A stretch of 64,000 nucleotides of DNA from JAHEME01 sp034435035 (GTDB taxonomy: Bacteria > Chloroflexota > Anaerolineae > Aggregatilineales > UBA3940), in the NCBI GenBank assembly GCA_034435035.1, contig DAOTXW010000016.1, positions 1 to 64,000 of the forward strand, read 5' to 3'. Under the pieces are notes generated by a model that was given only the letters and a program-made list of their open reading frames with translations, was not told the origin of the DNA and ran no database searches. This document shows positions 31,886-41,604 of this stretch, piece by piece. The position numbers and the translations under genes are program-made. Position 1 is the first letter of the stretch. Each line of letters opens with the position of its first letter.

Positions 31886-34219
31886 TCACGGGCTGTCCGG
31901 CCCGGGGAGCGTGAAGTAGAAGACCGATCCCTGCTCGGGCACTCCTTCTGCCCAGACCCTGCCCCCGTGGCGTGCCATAACCCGCTGCACGATCGACAGG
32001 CCGATGCCTGTGCCCTCGTAATCCTCATCGCGGTGCAGCCGCTGGAAGATGCCAAACAGCTTGCCCACATAGGCCATGTCGAATCCGATCCCATTGTCCC
32101 GCAGAAAATACACAAGCTCACCTTCCTGTTCGATGCTGCCAAACTCAATGCGTGGGTTGTCCGTCCCGGCGGTGAACTTCCAGGCATTATCGAACAGGTG
32201 CTCCAGCGCGGTCTGCAGGAGTGCGGGATCACCCGTGGCCGGCATTGGATCCTGGATCACAACCGATACATCACGTTGCGGGGACCTGGCCCGCAAAGAC
32301 GCTACCATGTCACGAGCCATCCGGCTCAGGTCAACCGGCTGCGGATTCATCTGGCGGCGCGTCACCCGTGACAGGGTCAGCAGGTCGTCAATAAGCCTGC
32401 CCATACGCTGGCTGCCGCGGCGCAGCCGCCGTAAATAGTCGCGTGCCTGTTCATTGAGCTGGTCGCCGTATTCCTCGATCAGCGCCTGGCTGAAGCCATC
32501 AATGCTGCGCAGCGGCGCTCGCAGATCGTGCGACACGGAGTAAGCAAAGGCATCCAGATCAGAGGTGGTCGCGATGAGCTCCGCGGTGCGTTCGATCATC
32601 CGCTGTTCCAGCTCGCTATTCAGGGCGCGGATCTCATCGAAGGCGCGGGCATTGGACAGCGCGATAGCCACCTGGCTGGCAATCGCCTCCAGCCCGCGCA
32701 GCTCGCGTTCGTTGAAGGCGTCGCGCTGATCGTGCTGAATATCCAGCACTCCCAGCAGCTCTGAGCCGAACTCCAGAGGCAGCGCCAGCTCGGACCGGGT
32801 CAGCGGCAGAAACGGGTTGGGAAGGTAATCTGGCTCGGCCTGCACATCGTTCGACATGACCGGCTGGCGGCTCCTGGCGGCCCGGGCAACCAGGCTGGGC
32901 GTCGCCTCGAGCATCAGGTAATGCCGGCTTTTTACCAGCAGATCGCCTGTGATGCCTGATGCTGCGTAAAGTTCCAGGCGGCGGCTGATCGGGTCCAGCA
33001 CGTAGCACTGACAATGATAGTACCCGTAATCTCGCGTCAGGCGCTCAACAGTGCTGTACAGAAGATCGCCCGTATCCAGCAATCCGGTCAGCTGCCGGGC
33101 CAGCTCGTAGGCCAGCCGCTCGCGGCGCTCCGCGGCCTTCCGTTCGGATATATCGCGGGCAATGCTCTGCAGGTGAGAGGGTCGGCCATCGGGGTCGGTA
33201 ATCAGGGCGACATTCAACTCGACCGGCACGATCGAGCCATCGCGCCGGACGAACTGGCGTTCATAAATGGGGAGGGTTTCCCCGGCCAACAGGGTCTGGC
33301 GCACCTTCTCCGCTGCTTCGCGTGCCTCAGGCACGACTAGGTCGTTCACTCCCAGCCGGGCCAGCTCTTCCACCGTGTAGCCCAGCATATCGGCGGCGCG
33401 CTGGTTGGCTACCAGATGCCTGCCATCCAGCCCGATGAGGAAGATGCCGTCAATACTGTGATCAAACAGGGCGCGGTAGCGCAGGGCTTCCTTCTGCCGG
33501 GCCTGATCGGCTGCCTCATAGCGGGCAATCTCTTCCTGCAGGACGGTATTGGCCTCCTCCAGGATGCGCATCATGGTCAGATTCTGTTCCGACAGAGCCT
33601 GCCTCTCGCGGGCAAACTCGGCGAGTAGGACGCCTGCCACGACGAAGATCAGTACACCATACAGAATAGTCCCCCCGACGGTCAGCCGGCCGGCTGCCAG
33701 CGTGCCGGCCGGTAAGAATTCCTTGAGGGCAGCCAGGCCGATCACTGAAGCGGACACAACTGTCAGGGTGATCAGAAGACCGTGCCGGGAGAGCAGCAGG
33801 GCCGATGCCAGCAGCGGCAGCATAAACAGCAGGATGGCAGGGTCGTCAGCGGCGCTCTGACCGTATCCCAGCAGGGCAGCGATGTACAACATCGCTGTCA
33901 GCAGGATGCTTCCCTGCATCAGCCGGCCCCGGTGGACCAGTCGGCGCAGCAGCGGTAGCCCTCCCAGGTTCAGGAACAGCAGCAGGCTGTAAAGAACATT
34001 GTGAAGGCTCACCGGGCCGACCGGTAGCTGCACAACCGGCTCGCCGCCTGCGGCGAAGCCCAGCGGCGCACCGGCCACAACCGCCAGGGCCGCGACCAGG
34101 CTGACGAACAGCAGCCTGCGTGCATGCCGGGCCTCAACCGGAGTCGTGTAGGGGTAGCGCGGTGTCAGCAGCCGCGTGGTGAATGTGCGCCACAGCCTGA
34201 GTGGTCTGATGCCTGCCAT
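31886..34219 (-). CDS. Membrane sensor histidine kinase with PAS and GAF domains
   Basis: A 777-residue kinase. About five or six transmembrane helices (residues 35-205) are followed by a coiled coil, PAS (about 245-360), GAF (375-535), a HisKA of the SVSHDLRAPLRSIDGFSQAL type and HATPase (DNGIGFD, GTGIGLSI). The last 270 residues are strongly similar to the kinase encoded immediately upstream. This points to tandem duplication followed by sensor divergence. Only 4 bp separate the two genes. Confidence 0.88.
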   Translation of the reverse strand: MAGIRPLRLWRTFTTRLLTPRYPYTTPVEARHARRLLFVSLVAALAVVAGAPLGFAAGGEPVVQLPVGPVSLHNVLYSLLLFLNLGGLPLLRRLVHRGRLMQGSILLTAMLYIAALLGYGQSAADDPAILLFMLPLLASALLLSRHGLLITLTVVSASVIGLAALKEFLPAGTLAAGRLTVGGTILYGVLIFVVAGVLLAEFARERQALSEQNLTMMRILEEANTVLQEEIARYEAADQARQKEALRYRALFDHSIDGIFLIGLDGRHLVANQRAADMLGYTVEELARLGVNDLVVPEAREAAEKVRQTLLAGETLPIYERQFVRRDGSIVPVELNVALITDPDGRPSHLQSIARDISERKAAERRERLAYELARQLTGLLDTGDLLYSTVERLTRDYGYYHCQCYVLDPISRRLELYAASGITGDLLVKSRHYLMLEATPSLVARAARSRQPVMSNDVQAEPDYLPNPFLPLTRSELALPLEFGSELLGVLDIQHDQRDAFNERELRGLEAIASQVAIALSNARAFDEIRALNSELEQRMIERTAELIATTSDLDAFAYSVSHDLRAPLRSIDGFSQALIEEYGDQLNEQARDYLRRLRRGSQRMGRLIDDLLTLSRVTRRQMNPQPVDLSRMARDMVASLRARSPQRDVSVVIQDPMPATGDPALLQTALEHLFDNAWKFTAGTDNPRIEFGSIEQEGELVYFLRDNGIGFDMAYVGKLFGIFQRLHRDEDYEGTGIGLSIVQRVMARHGGRVWAEGVPEQGSVFYFTLPGPDSP

Positions 34220-34224
34220 TCTGG

Positions 34225-36609
34225 CTACCCTGGCAGAGTGAAGTAGAAGGTCGCACCCTTGCCGGGGCTGGCCTCGGACCGGATGTGCCCGCCGTGTCGG
34301 TGGATGATGCGCTGGACCGTTGCCAACCCGATCCCTGTGCCCTCGAACTGCTCATCGGTGTGCAGCCGCTGGAAAGCCCCGAACAGCCGGTTCGCAAAGG
34401 CCATATCGAAACCGGCCCCGTTGTCCCTGATGTAGTACTCTGGCCCATCGCCGCTCTGCATCACTCCGATCTCGATGCGGGCAGCGGGCGTGCCCCGGGT
34501 GAATTTCCACGCATTACCGATCAGGTTCTGCAGCGCGATCCGCAGCAGGCTGCCGTCGCCAGTTACCGTCATTCCCTCATGGACGATGAACTCGACCTGG
34601 CGATCCGGGTTGGCCTCGTGGAGTCCAGCCCCCAGCTCCCGCGCCAGCGCGCTCAAATCGACCGTCTCACGCCGCATCTCGCGGCGGGTGACACGGGAAA
34701 GCCCCAGCAGCGCCTCGATCAGATCGCCCATGCGCTGGCTGGCCGAGTGGACGCGCCTGAGAAAATCGCGCCCTTCGCTGTTCAGGGAGTCGGCATGATC
34801 CTCAAGCAACGCCTGGCTGAACCCATGGATGCTGCGCAGAGGGGCCCGCAGGTCGTGCGACACCGAGTAGGCGAAGGCTTCCAGCTCGCGATTGGCCGCT
34901 GCCAGCTGCGCGGTGCGTTCTTCAACGCGCGCCTCCAGTTCCTGATTCAGGATGGCAATATCCTGGAAGCGGCTGGCATTTGAGATCGCAATTGCCAGCC
35001 AGCTGGCCACCATCTGGAGCATTCGCTGATCGCGCGGTCCGAAGCCATCGGGCCGATCATGCTGGATATCCAGCACACCCAGCACATGGCTGCCGATCAG
35101 CAGAGGAATTGCTACCTCCGAAAGGGTATCGGGCAGCAGCGGGTTGGCCAGATGGCTGTCAGACAGGCGGACATCGTTGACAATCATCGGCGCCCGGTCA
35201 CGAGCGGCCTGGGCGACCAGGCTGGGGCTGGCTGACAGCGGGATCTGGTGGCTGATTGCGCGCAGTTGCTGGCCGATCTCGCCGCTGGCTGCCCGCAGGA
35301 TTAACAGGCCGCTGTTCGCATCCAGCAGGTACGCCTGGGCATGGTAATATCCCAGCGTCTGCTGAAGACGATTTACCGTGGTATCGAGCAGGACGTCGGG
35401 ACCCATCACCGTGGTCAGCTGCTGGGCCAGCTCAAACGCGAGCCGCTCGCGTTCTTCGGCCTGTATGCGCTCGGCCAGCTCCTTCTGGAGGGCATCATAC
35501 AGTCGAGACTGGTGGATAGCGATGGCCAGCTGGTCGGCAATGCGGGAGGCAATTTCCGCATCGGCGGGTGTGAAAGGGTTCCCGGCGGTGCGCCCGAGGT
35601 TCAGCGCGCCAGTCAGCTGCTCCTGATACAACAAGGGCAGGTAGAGCCAGACGGAAAGACCATTCTCAGCCAGGAGCCGATCCAGTTCAGTCGCCGAGGG
35701 GTGTGTCAGCACATCATTGACGAAACAGGGCCGGCCAAGCCGCAGTTCGTCAATGATGTACTGCCCGTATTGCTGCAGCGTGATAATGTCCTGCTCGTAG
35801 GGGCTGGGTACATCGAAGTCGGCTGCCAGAAAATAGGCTTCGTTTCTATCGAAGTCAAACAGCGTGACACTGGCACGCTGGCAGGGGATCATCTGGCGCA
35901 TGCTTCGGAGCACTCTGGTGGTGATCTCGTCCGGCGTGCGCTCAGAGAGCATGGCGCGGTGGATTTCCTGCGCGATAGCCTCCGCCTGTACACGCTCGGC
36001 GGCCTCACGCTCCATCTGGCTGACGATCGTCGTCAGGTGATCTTCATTGCGCCGGGCGCGTTTCAGGCTTTCATCCAGGCCGCTGATGATCATGAACATT
36101 ATGATCGCGCCGATCCCCAGCAGCGCCCCGATCAGGGCCAGATCGTCGATGCCGGTATAGGCTGCCAGATAGGGAGCGACCGCGCCGGCCTGCTCGCCGG
36201 CGTACACGATGCCGACCGCCGCGATAGACAAACCGGCAAAGAGAAAGGGAGCATACTTACCCAGCAGCAGGCCCGACAGGATCAGCGTCACTGCGTAGCT
36301 CAACACAGCGAGGTCATGAATCCCGTCGCCCTGCCACAGGATGACCGTGGTTGCGATCAGCAGCAGCGTCGGGACGGTAATGCCGGGGATCGTGGTCTGG
36401 CCGTGCTGCACCATTAACAGGCAGCCCACCAGTACCAGATCGGTGATGAAGATGCCGCCCAGCGCGTACCAGCTCTGCCACAGGACAATCGTCAGTACGA
36501 TCGGAAGCGACGCGGCCAGTAAGATCAGCAGGATGTTGTGCAGGATCGCTGCCAATCCGTCGTTAGCTGGTTTCGGCGGGGAAAGGCTCTTAGTCAGGCG
36601 TGCCACCAT
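34225..36609 (-). CDS. Membrane sensor histidine kinase with two GAF domains
   Basis: A 794-residue kinase. Hydrophobic helices occupy about residues 20-185, then GAF (about 225-375), GAF (400-545), a coiled coil, HisKA with SVSHDLRAPLRSIHGFSQAL, and HATPase with DNGAGFD and GTGIGLAT. The start is ATG 36609 with GAGGAG just upstream. An open extension to 37158 was rejected because it runs antisense through the radical SAM gene and lies outside the membrane domain. It is the first gene of the leftward signalling array. Confidence 0.88.
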   Translation of the reverse strand: MVARLTKSLSPPKPANDGLAAILHNILLILLAASLPIVLTIVLWQSWYALGGIFITDLVLVGCLLMVQHGQTTIPGITVPTLLLIATTVILWQGDGIHDLAVLSYAVTLILSGLLLGKYAPFLFAGLSIAAVGIVYAGEQAGAVAPYLAAYTGIDDLALIGALLGIGAIIMFMIISGLDESLKRARRNEDHLTTIVSQMEREAAERVQAEAIAQEIHRAMLSERTPDEITTRVLRSMRQMIPCQRASVTLFDFDRNEAYFLAADFDVPSPYEQDIITLQQYGQYIIDELRLGRPCFVNDVLTHPSATELDRLLAENGLSVWLYLPLLYQEQLTGALNLGRTAGNPFTPADAEIASRIADQLAIAIHQSRLYDALQKELAERIQAEERERLAFELAQQLTTVMGPDVLLDTTVNRLQQTLGYYHAQAYLLDANSGLLILRAASGEIGQQLRAISHQIPLSASPSLVAQAARDRAPMIVNDVRLSDSHLANPLLPDTLSEVAIPLLIGSHVLGVLDIQHDRPDGFGPRDQRMLQMVASWLAIAISNASRFQDIAILNQELEARVEERTAQLAAANRELEAFAYSVSHDLRAPLRSIHGFSQALLEDHADSLNSEGRDFLRRVHSASQRMGDLIEALLGLSRVTRREMRRETVDLSALARELGAGLHEANPDRQVEFIVHEGMTVTGDGSLLRIALQNLIGNAWKFTRGTPAARIEIGVMQSGDGPEYYIRDNGAGFDMAFANRLFGAFQRLHTDEQFEGTGIGLATVQRIIHRHGGHIRSEASPGKGATFYFTLPG

Positions 36610-36678
36610 GTCACTCCTCGCTGCAGCGACGGCGTATCTGGAGGGGCCAGAACTGATGGTATCATAAACTTGTGATGT

Positions 36679-37710
36679 ATGATTGTCGATGGGGAGTTGT
36701 ATGCACGAAAGCGGGATCGTATGTCTCAGCCCCGGTCTGCCAATGCGTTCCGCCTCTCCTCGCAGGGTTTTGAACCTGCCTACCTGGCTCTGCACCGCAG
36801 CGGTGAACTGACCCGACGGGCGCAGCAGGCTGTCGCCGGGCTGGCCGAGTGTCGCGCCTGCCCCCGCGAGTGCCGTGCCGATCGCCTGTCCGGCCGCACG
36901 GCGACCTGCCGCACAGGCCGCTTCGCCCGGGTCAGCAGCTGCTTTCCTCATTTTGGCGAGGAAGACTGTCTGCGCGGCTGGCGGGGCAGCGGCACGATCT
37001 TCTTCGCCTGGTGCAACCTGCGCTGTGTATTCTGCCAGAATCATGAGATCAGCCAGACTGAGGCCGGCCGCGAGACCCCGCCTGATCAACTGGCTGCCAT
37101 GATGCTGGAGCTGCAGGCAGCAGGCTGCCACAACATCAATCTGGTCACGCCGGAGCATGTCGTCCCTCAGGTGCTGGAGGCGGTGGCGCTGGCGGCTGAG
37201 GCCGGACTGTGCCTGCCGCTCGTCTACAATACCTCTGCCTACGACTCACTCGAGACTCTGCGCCTGCTGGACGGCGTGGTAGACATCTATATGCCGGACT
37301 TCAAGATCTGGGATTCGAGGCAGGCATTTCTCTATCTGCTGGCCAAAGATTACCCCGCGGCGGCGCGGGCGGCCATCCGTGAGATGCACCGCCAGGTAGG
37401 GCCGCTGATGCTGGATGAGCGCGGGCTGGCCCTCCGCGGAGTGCTGGTGCGGCATCTGGTGATGCCGGGGGGGGTGGCCGGTACACCGGCCATCATGCGC
37501 TTCCTGGCCCGCGAGGTTTCCCCGGACACTTACGTCAATCTGATGCCCCAGTATCATCCGGATGGCAGGGTCAGCGTGGTGCAGTATCCCGAGCTGAACC
37601 GCCGCATTACGGACGCAGAGTATCAGGCAGCCGTCGAGGCTGCGCTTCGGGCCGGGCTCTGGCGGCTGGACCAGCGTGCTCCGGTCTGGCTGTCCGCACG
37701 ATCCCCGTAG
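36679..37710 (+). CDS. PflX-like radical SAM protein
   Basis: A 343-residue radical SAM protein related to pyruvate formate-lyase activating enzyme (COG1313/PflX group). The cluster motif is CNLRCVFC (C-x3-C-x2-C). A preceding Cys-rich segment (CRACPRECRADR...CRTGR, about residues 58-80) is typical of this group, as are HNINLVTPEH and the YMPDFKIWD segment. Substrate protein is unknown. Start is uncertain: ATG 36721 is an in-frame alternative without a better ribosome-binding site. Confidence 0.88.
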   Translation: MIVDGELYARKRDRMSQPRSANAFRLSSQGFEPAYLALHRSGELTRRAQQAVAGLAECRACPRECRADRLSGRTATCRTGRFARVSSCFPHFGEEDCLRGWRGSGTIFFAWCNLRCVFCQNHEISQTEAGRETPPDQLAAMMLELQAAGCHNINLVTPEHVVPQVLEAVALAAEAGLCLPLVYNTSAYDSLETLRLLDGVVDIYMPDFKIWDSRQAFLYLLAKDYPAAARAAIREMHRQVGPLMLDERGLALRGVLVRHLVMPGGVAGTPAIMRFLAREVSPDTYVNLMPQYHPDGRVSVVQYPELNRRITDAEYQAAVEAALRAGLWRLDQRAPVWLSARSP

Positions 37711-37727
37711 CTGCTGCCGGGCATACC

Positions 37728-40121
37728 ATGCCAGAAGATACCCGCTCGCCCGCGTCGGCCTACCTGGCCGCGGCACTGCTCTCCGCGGCGATGCTCAGCC
37801 TGGAGCTGTCGCTGACCCGGCTGTTCGCCCTGGCTCAGTTCTACCACTTTGCCTTCATGGTGATCAGCCTGGCGCTCCTCGGCACAGGCGCGGCTGGCTC
37901 GCTGCTCAGTGTGTGGCCGGCGCTGGGCCGCTGGCCAGGACGCTGGGCTGCGGGTTTTGCGGCGGCGGCGCTGAGTGGCGTTGCCGTGCTCAACTGGCTC
38001 CCTTTCGACTCCTACGCGGTCGTATGGGACGCCCGGCAGATTCCGCGGCTTCTGCTGACGCTGGCGGCCGCAGCCGCGCCTTTCCTGTGCAGTGGCGCGG
38101 TGATCAGCGGGCTGCTGGCAGCCGATCCGGGCCGCTCCCATCAGGTCTACGCGGCCAATCTGGCCGGATCGGCGCTGGGCTGCGCCGCCGTGCTGCCGCT
38201 GCTGGAGGCTGTGGGTGGGGTAGGGGCAGTCCTGGTCAGCGCAGCGCTCGGGCTGATCGCCGCGGCGCTGTTCAGCCGGCCCTCCCCGGCGGCGCTGGCC
38301 CCGGCGGCGCTGGCGCTGGTGCTGATCGGGCTGGCGGCGCGGCTGCCGCCCTCTCTGGACGTGCGTCTGTCCCCTTACAAGCCGCTCTCTCAGGCGCTGC
38401 TGGCCCCCGAGGCGCGTCTGATCCGCTCCCGCTGGACGGCCAGCGCCCGCATCGACGTGGTAAGCAGCGGCGCGATCCACATCCTGCCGGGTCTTGGCCA
38501 GAACATCCTGCTGGCTGCGCCGCCGCCGCAGGCAGGCCTGCTGCTGGATGGCGACAACCTGATGCCGATCACTGAGCTTCACCCCGCCGATCCGGCGGCC
38601 CGCGAGCTGGCCGCGCACGTGCCGCTGGCCGCTGCCTTTGCCCTGCGACCGGAGGCGCACGCGATCCTGATCCTGGAGCCGGGCGGGGGCTGGGATGTCC
38701 TGATGGCGCTGGCGGGGGGAGCCTCCTCAGTGACGGCCGTTGAGCGTCATCCGGCCGTCATTGATCTGCTGGGCGGGCCGCTGGCGGCGGGTCTCTATGC
38801 CGATCCCCGTGTGGAGGCTGTGGTCACTGAGGGACGCGTCTATCTGCGGCAGACGGCCCATACCTATGATGTCATCGATATCGCGCTGAGCGACTCATTT
38901 CACCCGGTCACCTCCGGCGCATACAGCCTGGGCGAGGACTATCGCTACACCGTCGAGGCGGTCAGCGATGCGCTGGATCGCCTGTCGCCGGGCGGGGTGC
39001 TGGTCGTCACCCGCTGGCTGCAGAATCCGCCGACTGAGCCGCTTCGCCTGCTGGCCACCGTCGAGGCGGCCCTGCGAGCACAGGGTGCTGCCCGCCCCGG
39101 CGAGCATCTGGCGGCTTTTCGCTCGCTGCGGACCCTCACGATACTGGCTGTCCGCGATCCGCTGACAGCCGCCGATGAGCAGGCGCTGCGGGCTTTCGCC
39201 GCCGACCGGGGCTACGATCTGGTGTGGCTGCCTTCCCTGCGTGCGGAGGAGACGAACCGCGCCATCCGCCTGCCGGAAGACAGCTACTTCCTGAGCTTCG
39301 CGGCCCTGCTGGCCGATCCGGCGGGCTTTGTCCGCGCCTATGAATATGACATCCGCCCCCCGACCGATGATCGCCCCTTCTTTGCGCATTACTTCCGCTG
39401 GCGGCAGACTCCCGCCGTACTCGCCGGGCTGGGGCACACCTGGCAGCCCTTCGGCGGGAGCGGGTATCTGGTGCTGGTGGCGCTGTTGATCGCGGAGACA
39501 CTGCTGGCTGCCCTTCTGATTCTGGGGCCGCTGGCAGCCCGGCACGGGCGGGCAGCAAGATCGACGCCTGCCCGGCTGCGGGCTTCGGCGCTGCTCTACT
39601 TCGCCATGCTGGGGCTGGGATTCCTGTTTATCGAGCTTCCCCTGTCGCAGCGCTTTATTCTGTTTATCGGCCAACCCATCACGGCGCTGGCTGTGGTGCT
39701 ATTCGCGGTGCTGCTGTTTTCCGGGCTGGGCAGCCTGAGCGCCCCGCGCTGGCCGCCCCGGCTGGCGCTGGCCGCGCTGGTGGCCGCCGGGCTGGCGACT
39801 CCCCTGGCGCTGGATGGGATCTTCGCTGTTGCGCTGGGCTGGCCGCTGGCGGCGCGGGCAGCAGCCGGCATCGCCAGCCTGGCCCCGCTGGGGATGCTGA
39901 TGGGCGTTCCCTTTGCCCGCGGTCTGGCGCTGATCGAACAGGCAGCGCCGGGCCTGACGCCGTGGGCCTGGGCGGTCAACGGCAGCGCCTCGGTGATCGC
40001 AGCCGTGCTGGCTGTGATGTTCGCCCTCAGCGCGGGCTTCACCGCAGTGCTGTGGCTGGGTGCGGGCTGCTATGGGATCGCCTGGCTGGCAGCGGGATGG
40101 CTGGCCCGGCGGGCAGCCTGA
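37728..40121 (+). CDS. Membrane-embedded spermidine-synthase-like protein
   Basis: A 797-residue protein in three parts. The N-terminal membrane domain has about six helices (residues 10-210). A central Rossmann methyltransferase/aminopropyltransferase-like domain (about 290-500) has LILEPGGGWDVLMAL and VTAVERHP as the SAM-type nucleotide loop and YDVIDIALSDSF. A C-terminal membrane domain with about seven helices (570-795) completes it. Such fused proteins are common in Chloroflexota and related phyla, and their reaction is not established. It starts 17 bp after the radical SAM gene and ends directly against the stop codon of the convergent PCMT-like gene. Confidence 0.82.
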   Translation: MPEDTRSPASAYLAAALLSAAMLSLELSLTRLFALAQFYHFAFMVISLALLGTGAAGSLLSVWPALGRWPGRWAAGFAAAALSGVAVLNWLPFDSYAVVWDARQIPRLLLTLAAAAAPFLCSGAVISGLLAADPGRSHQVYAANLAGSALGCAAVLPLLEAVGGVGAVLVSAALGLIAAALFSRPSPAALAPAALALVLIGLAARLPPSLDVRLSPYKPLSQALLAPEARLIRSRWTASARIDVVSSGAIHILPGLGQNILLAAPPPQAGLLLDGDNLMPITELHPADPAARELAAHVPLAAAFALRPEAHAILILEPGGGWDVLMALAGGASSVTAVERHPAVIDLLGGPLAAGLYADPRVEAVVTEGRVYLRQTAHTYDVIDIALSDSFHPVTSGAYSLGEDYRYTVEAVSDALDRLSPGGVLVVTRWLQNPPTEPLRLLATVEAALRAQGAARPGEHLAAFRSLRTLTILAVRDPLTAADEQALRAFAADRGYDLVWLPSLRAEETNRAIRLPEDSYFLSFAALLADPAGFVRAYEYDIRPPTDDRPFFAHYFRWRQTPAVLAGLGHTWQPFGGSGYLVLVALLIAETLLAALLILGPLAARHGRAARSTPARLRASALLYFAMLGLGFLFIELPLSQRFILFIGQPITALAVVLFAVLLFSGLGSLSAPRWPPRLALAALVAAGLATPLALDGIFAVALGWPLAARAAAGIASLAPLGMLMGVPFARGLALIEQAAPGLTPWAWAVNGSASVIAAVLAVMFALSAGFTAVLWLGAGCYGIAWLAAGWLARRAA

Positions 40122-40907
40122 TTAGCGGTCACGTACTTCGCGTGTCAGCGGGACGAAGGCCACGCCGCCGAGGCTGGTCGTAGTGAAGGAGTCGCCATGA
40201 CGCTCGACCAGATACAGCTCCTGGTAGGCGCCCACCGGCCCGACCGGGATGACCAGCCGGCCACCGTCCGCGAGCTGTGCCTGCAGCGGCGGCGGGATGT
40301 GATCGGGGGCAGCCGTGACGATGATAGCGTCAAACGGCGCATGCTCCTCCCAGCCGAAATAGCCGTCGGCATGGCGCACCGTGACGTTGTGGTAGCCCAT
40401 TGCAGCCAGTAGCTCGGCGGCCTGGTCAGCCAGCGCCCCGACAATCTCGATGGTATACACCTGCGCGGCCAGCCCGGACAGCACCGCGGCCTGATAGCCT
40501 GATCCGGTGCCGATCTCCAGCACCACATCATCCGGCTCCAGCGCGAGCGCCTCGGTCATCAGCGCCACGATATAGGGCTGCGAGATCGTCTGCCCGTAGC
40601 CGATCGGCAGCGGATTGTCATCATAGGCCTGTCCCTGCAGATCGTCGGGCACAAAGCGGTGGCGGGGGACGGTTCGCATGGCGTTCAGGACTGCCGGGGT
40701 GCTGATGCCGCGGGCAGCGATGGTGCGCTCCACCATGGCCTCCCGCATCGCAGTGAAGGAGTCCTCGGGCGGCTGATCGGCGGTTAATTCGGGGAGGGCC
40801 CCGGTATCAGGCGCCGTGGTGGGGCGGGCAGCCCGCTGGCAGCCCGCCAGCAGCGATCCTGCCAGTATACCGACCAGCACCCGGCTGGCTGCTCCACGCC
40901 TCTTCAT
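40122..40907 (-). CDS. Exported PCMT-like (L-isoaspartyl) methyltransferase lipoprotein
   Basis: A 261-residue protein. A signal peptide ends LLAGC (lipidated Cys23), a 30-residue linker follows, and then a full protein-L-isoaspartate O-methyltransferase domain. This shows PRHRFVPDDLQGQAYDDNPLPIGYGQTISQPYIVALM and the SAM loop VLEIGTGSGYQAAVLS. PCMT repairs isoaspartyl residues using SAM, normally in the cytosol. An envelope location is odd because SAM is not expected outside; see the finding. The catalytic domain appears complete. Confidence 0.88.
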   Translation of the reverse strand: MKRRGAASRVLVGILAGSLLAGCQRAARPTTAPDTGALPELTADQPPEDSFTAMREAMVERTIAARGISTPAVLNAMRTVPRHRFVPDDLQGQAYDDNPLPIGYGQTISQPYIVALMTEALALEPDDVVLEIGTGSGYQAAVLSGLAAQVYTIEIVGALADQAAELLAAMGYHNVTVRHADGYFGWEEHAPFDAIIVTAAPDHIPPPLQAQLADGGRLVIPVGPVGAYQELYLVERHGDSFTTTSLGGVAFVPLTREVRDR

Positions 40908-40943
40908 CGATCTGACCCCTGATGGTCTGCTGTGTCTGCGCTT

Positions 40944-40949
40944 ATTGTA
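40944..40949 (-). promoter_or_regulatory. Candidate extended -10 for the PCMT-like gene
   Basis: On the minus strand, TGC precedes TACAAT, giving an extended -10 about 36 bp before the start codon. The -35 region would fall inside the end of hisE. It suggests the PCMT-like gene has its own promoter behind the his operon. Confidence 0.4.
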
Positions 40950-40957
40950 GCACAGGC

Positions 40958-41239
40958 TCAGGGCGCGAAACGGGCCTCCAGCTCGGCGGCGACATCAGCG
41001 GGGGTCAGGCCGCGGGCGGCCAGCAGCACCAGGCTGTGATACATCAGATCAGCCAGCTCACTGATCAGACGGGCATCCCCCTGGGCTTTGGCCGCCAGGA
41101 TGACCTCGACGCTCTCTTCGCCGATCTTCTTCAGTATCTCGTCCTCGCCTGCGGCCAGCAGCCGGCTTGTGTACGATCCTTCGCGGGGATTCGCCCGCCG
41201 GTCGGCAATCACGGCGAAGAGGCGGCTCAGCGTATCCAT
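40958..41239 (-). CDS. hisE: Phosphoribosyl-ATP pyrophosphatase
   Basis: A 93-residue HisE (second step of histidine synthesis) with the [15 protein letters not shown] metal-binding helix and [13 protein letters not shown]. The ATG overlaps the hisI stop (TGATG) with GGAGGA upstream; an earlier in-frame ATG inside hisI was rejected. Separate hisI and hisE genes contrast with the fused HisIE of enterobacteria. It is the last gene of the his operon. Confidence 0.93.
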   Translation of the reverse strand: MDTLSRLFAVIADRRANPREGSYTSRLLAAGEDEILKKIGEESVEVILAAKAQGDARLISELADLMYHSLVLLAARGLTPADVAAELEARFAP

Positions 41240-41604
41240 CAGCGATCCTCCCACGGGATATGATCTTCGTTCAATGGCCGGCTGAGCGCGATCTCGCGGT
41301 GAAAGCAGCTGACCGCGCCGGTGTGGCAGGTGGGGCCAGCGGGCTGCGCAGCGACCAGCAACGCATCAGCATCGCAGTCGGCCCACAGCGAAACCACACG
41401 CAGAATGTGGCCGCTGGTCGCGCCCTTGCGCCACAGTTCTCCGCGGCTGCGGCTCCAGAAGTGGACTTCGCCGGTTTCGCGGGTCAGCCGCAGCGCCTCG
41501 GCGTTCATCCAGCCCAGCATGAGCACCTCGCCGCTGTCATCATCCTGCACGATGGCCGGGATCAACCCCTGGTCGTTCCAGCGCAGGGCAGGCTCATTCG
41601 CCAT
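41239..41604 (-). CDS. hisI: Phosphoribosyl-AMP cyclohydrolase
   Basis: A 121-residue HisI with the Mg/Zn-binding region [11 protein letters not shown] and [10 protein letters not shown], carrying the catalytic cysteines. It opens the purine ring of PR-AMP to give ProFAR. It overlaps hisF by 11 bp upstream and hisE by 1 bp downstream. Confidence 0.95.
   Translation of the reverse strand: MANEPALRWNDQGLIPAIVQDDDSGEVLMLGWMNAEALRLTRETGEVHFWSRSRGELWRKGATSGHILRVVSLWADCDADALLVAAQPAGPTCHTGAVSCFHREIALSRPLNEDHIPWEDR

Noticed and set aside
36610..37158. N-terminal extension of the two-GAF sensor kinase into 36610-37158
   Set aside because: It would run antisense through the radical SAM gene; the internal ATG 36609 has a good ribosome-binding site and is followed directly by the membrane domain.
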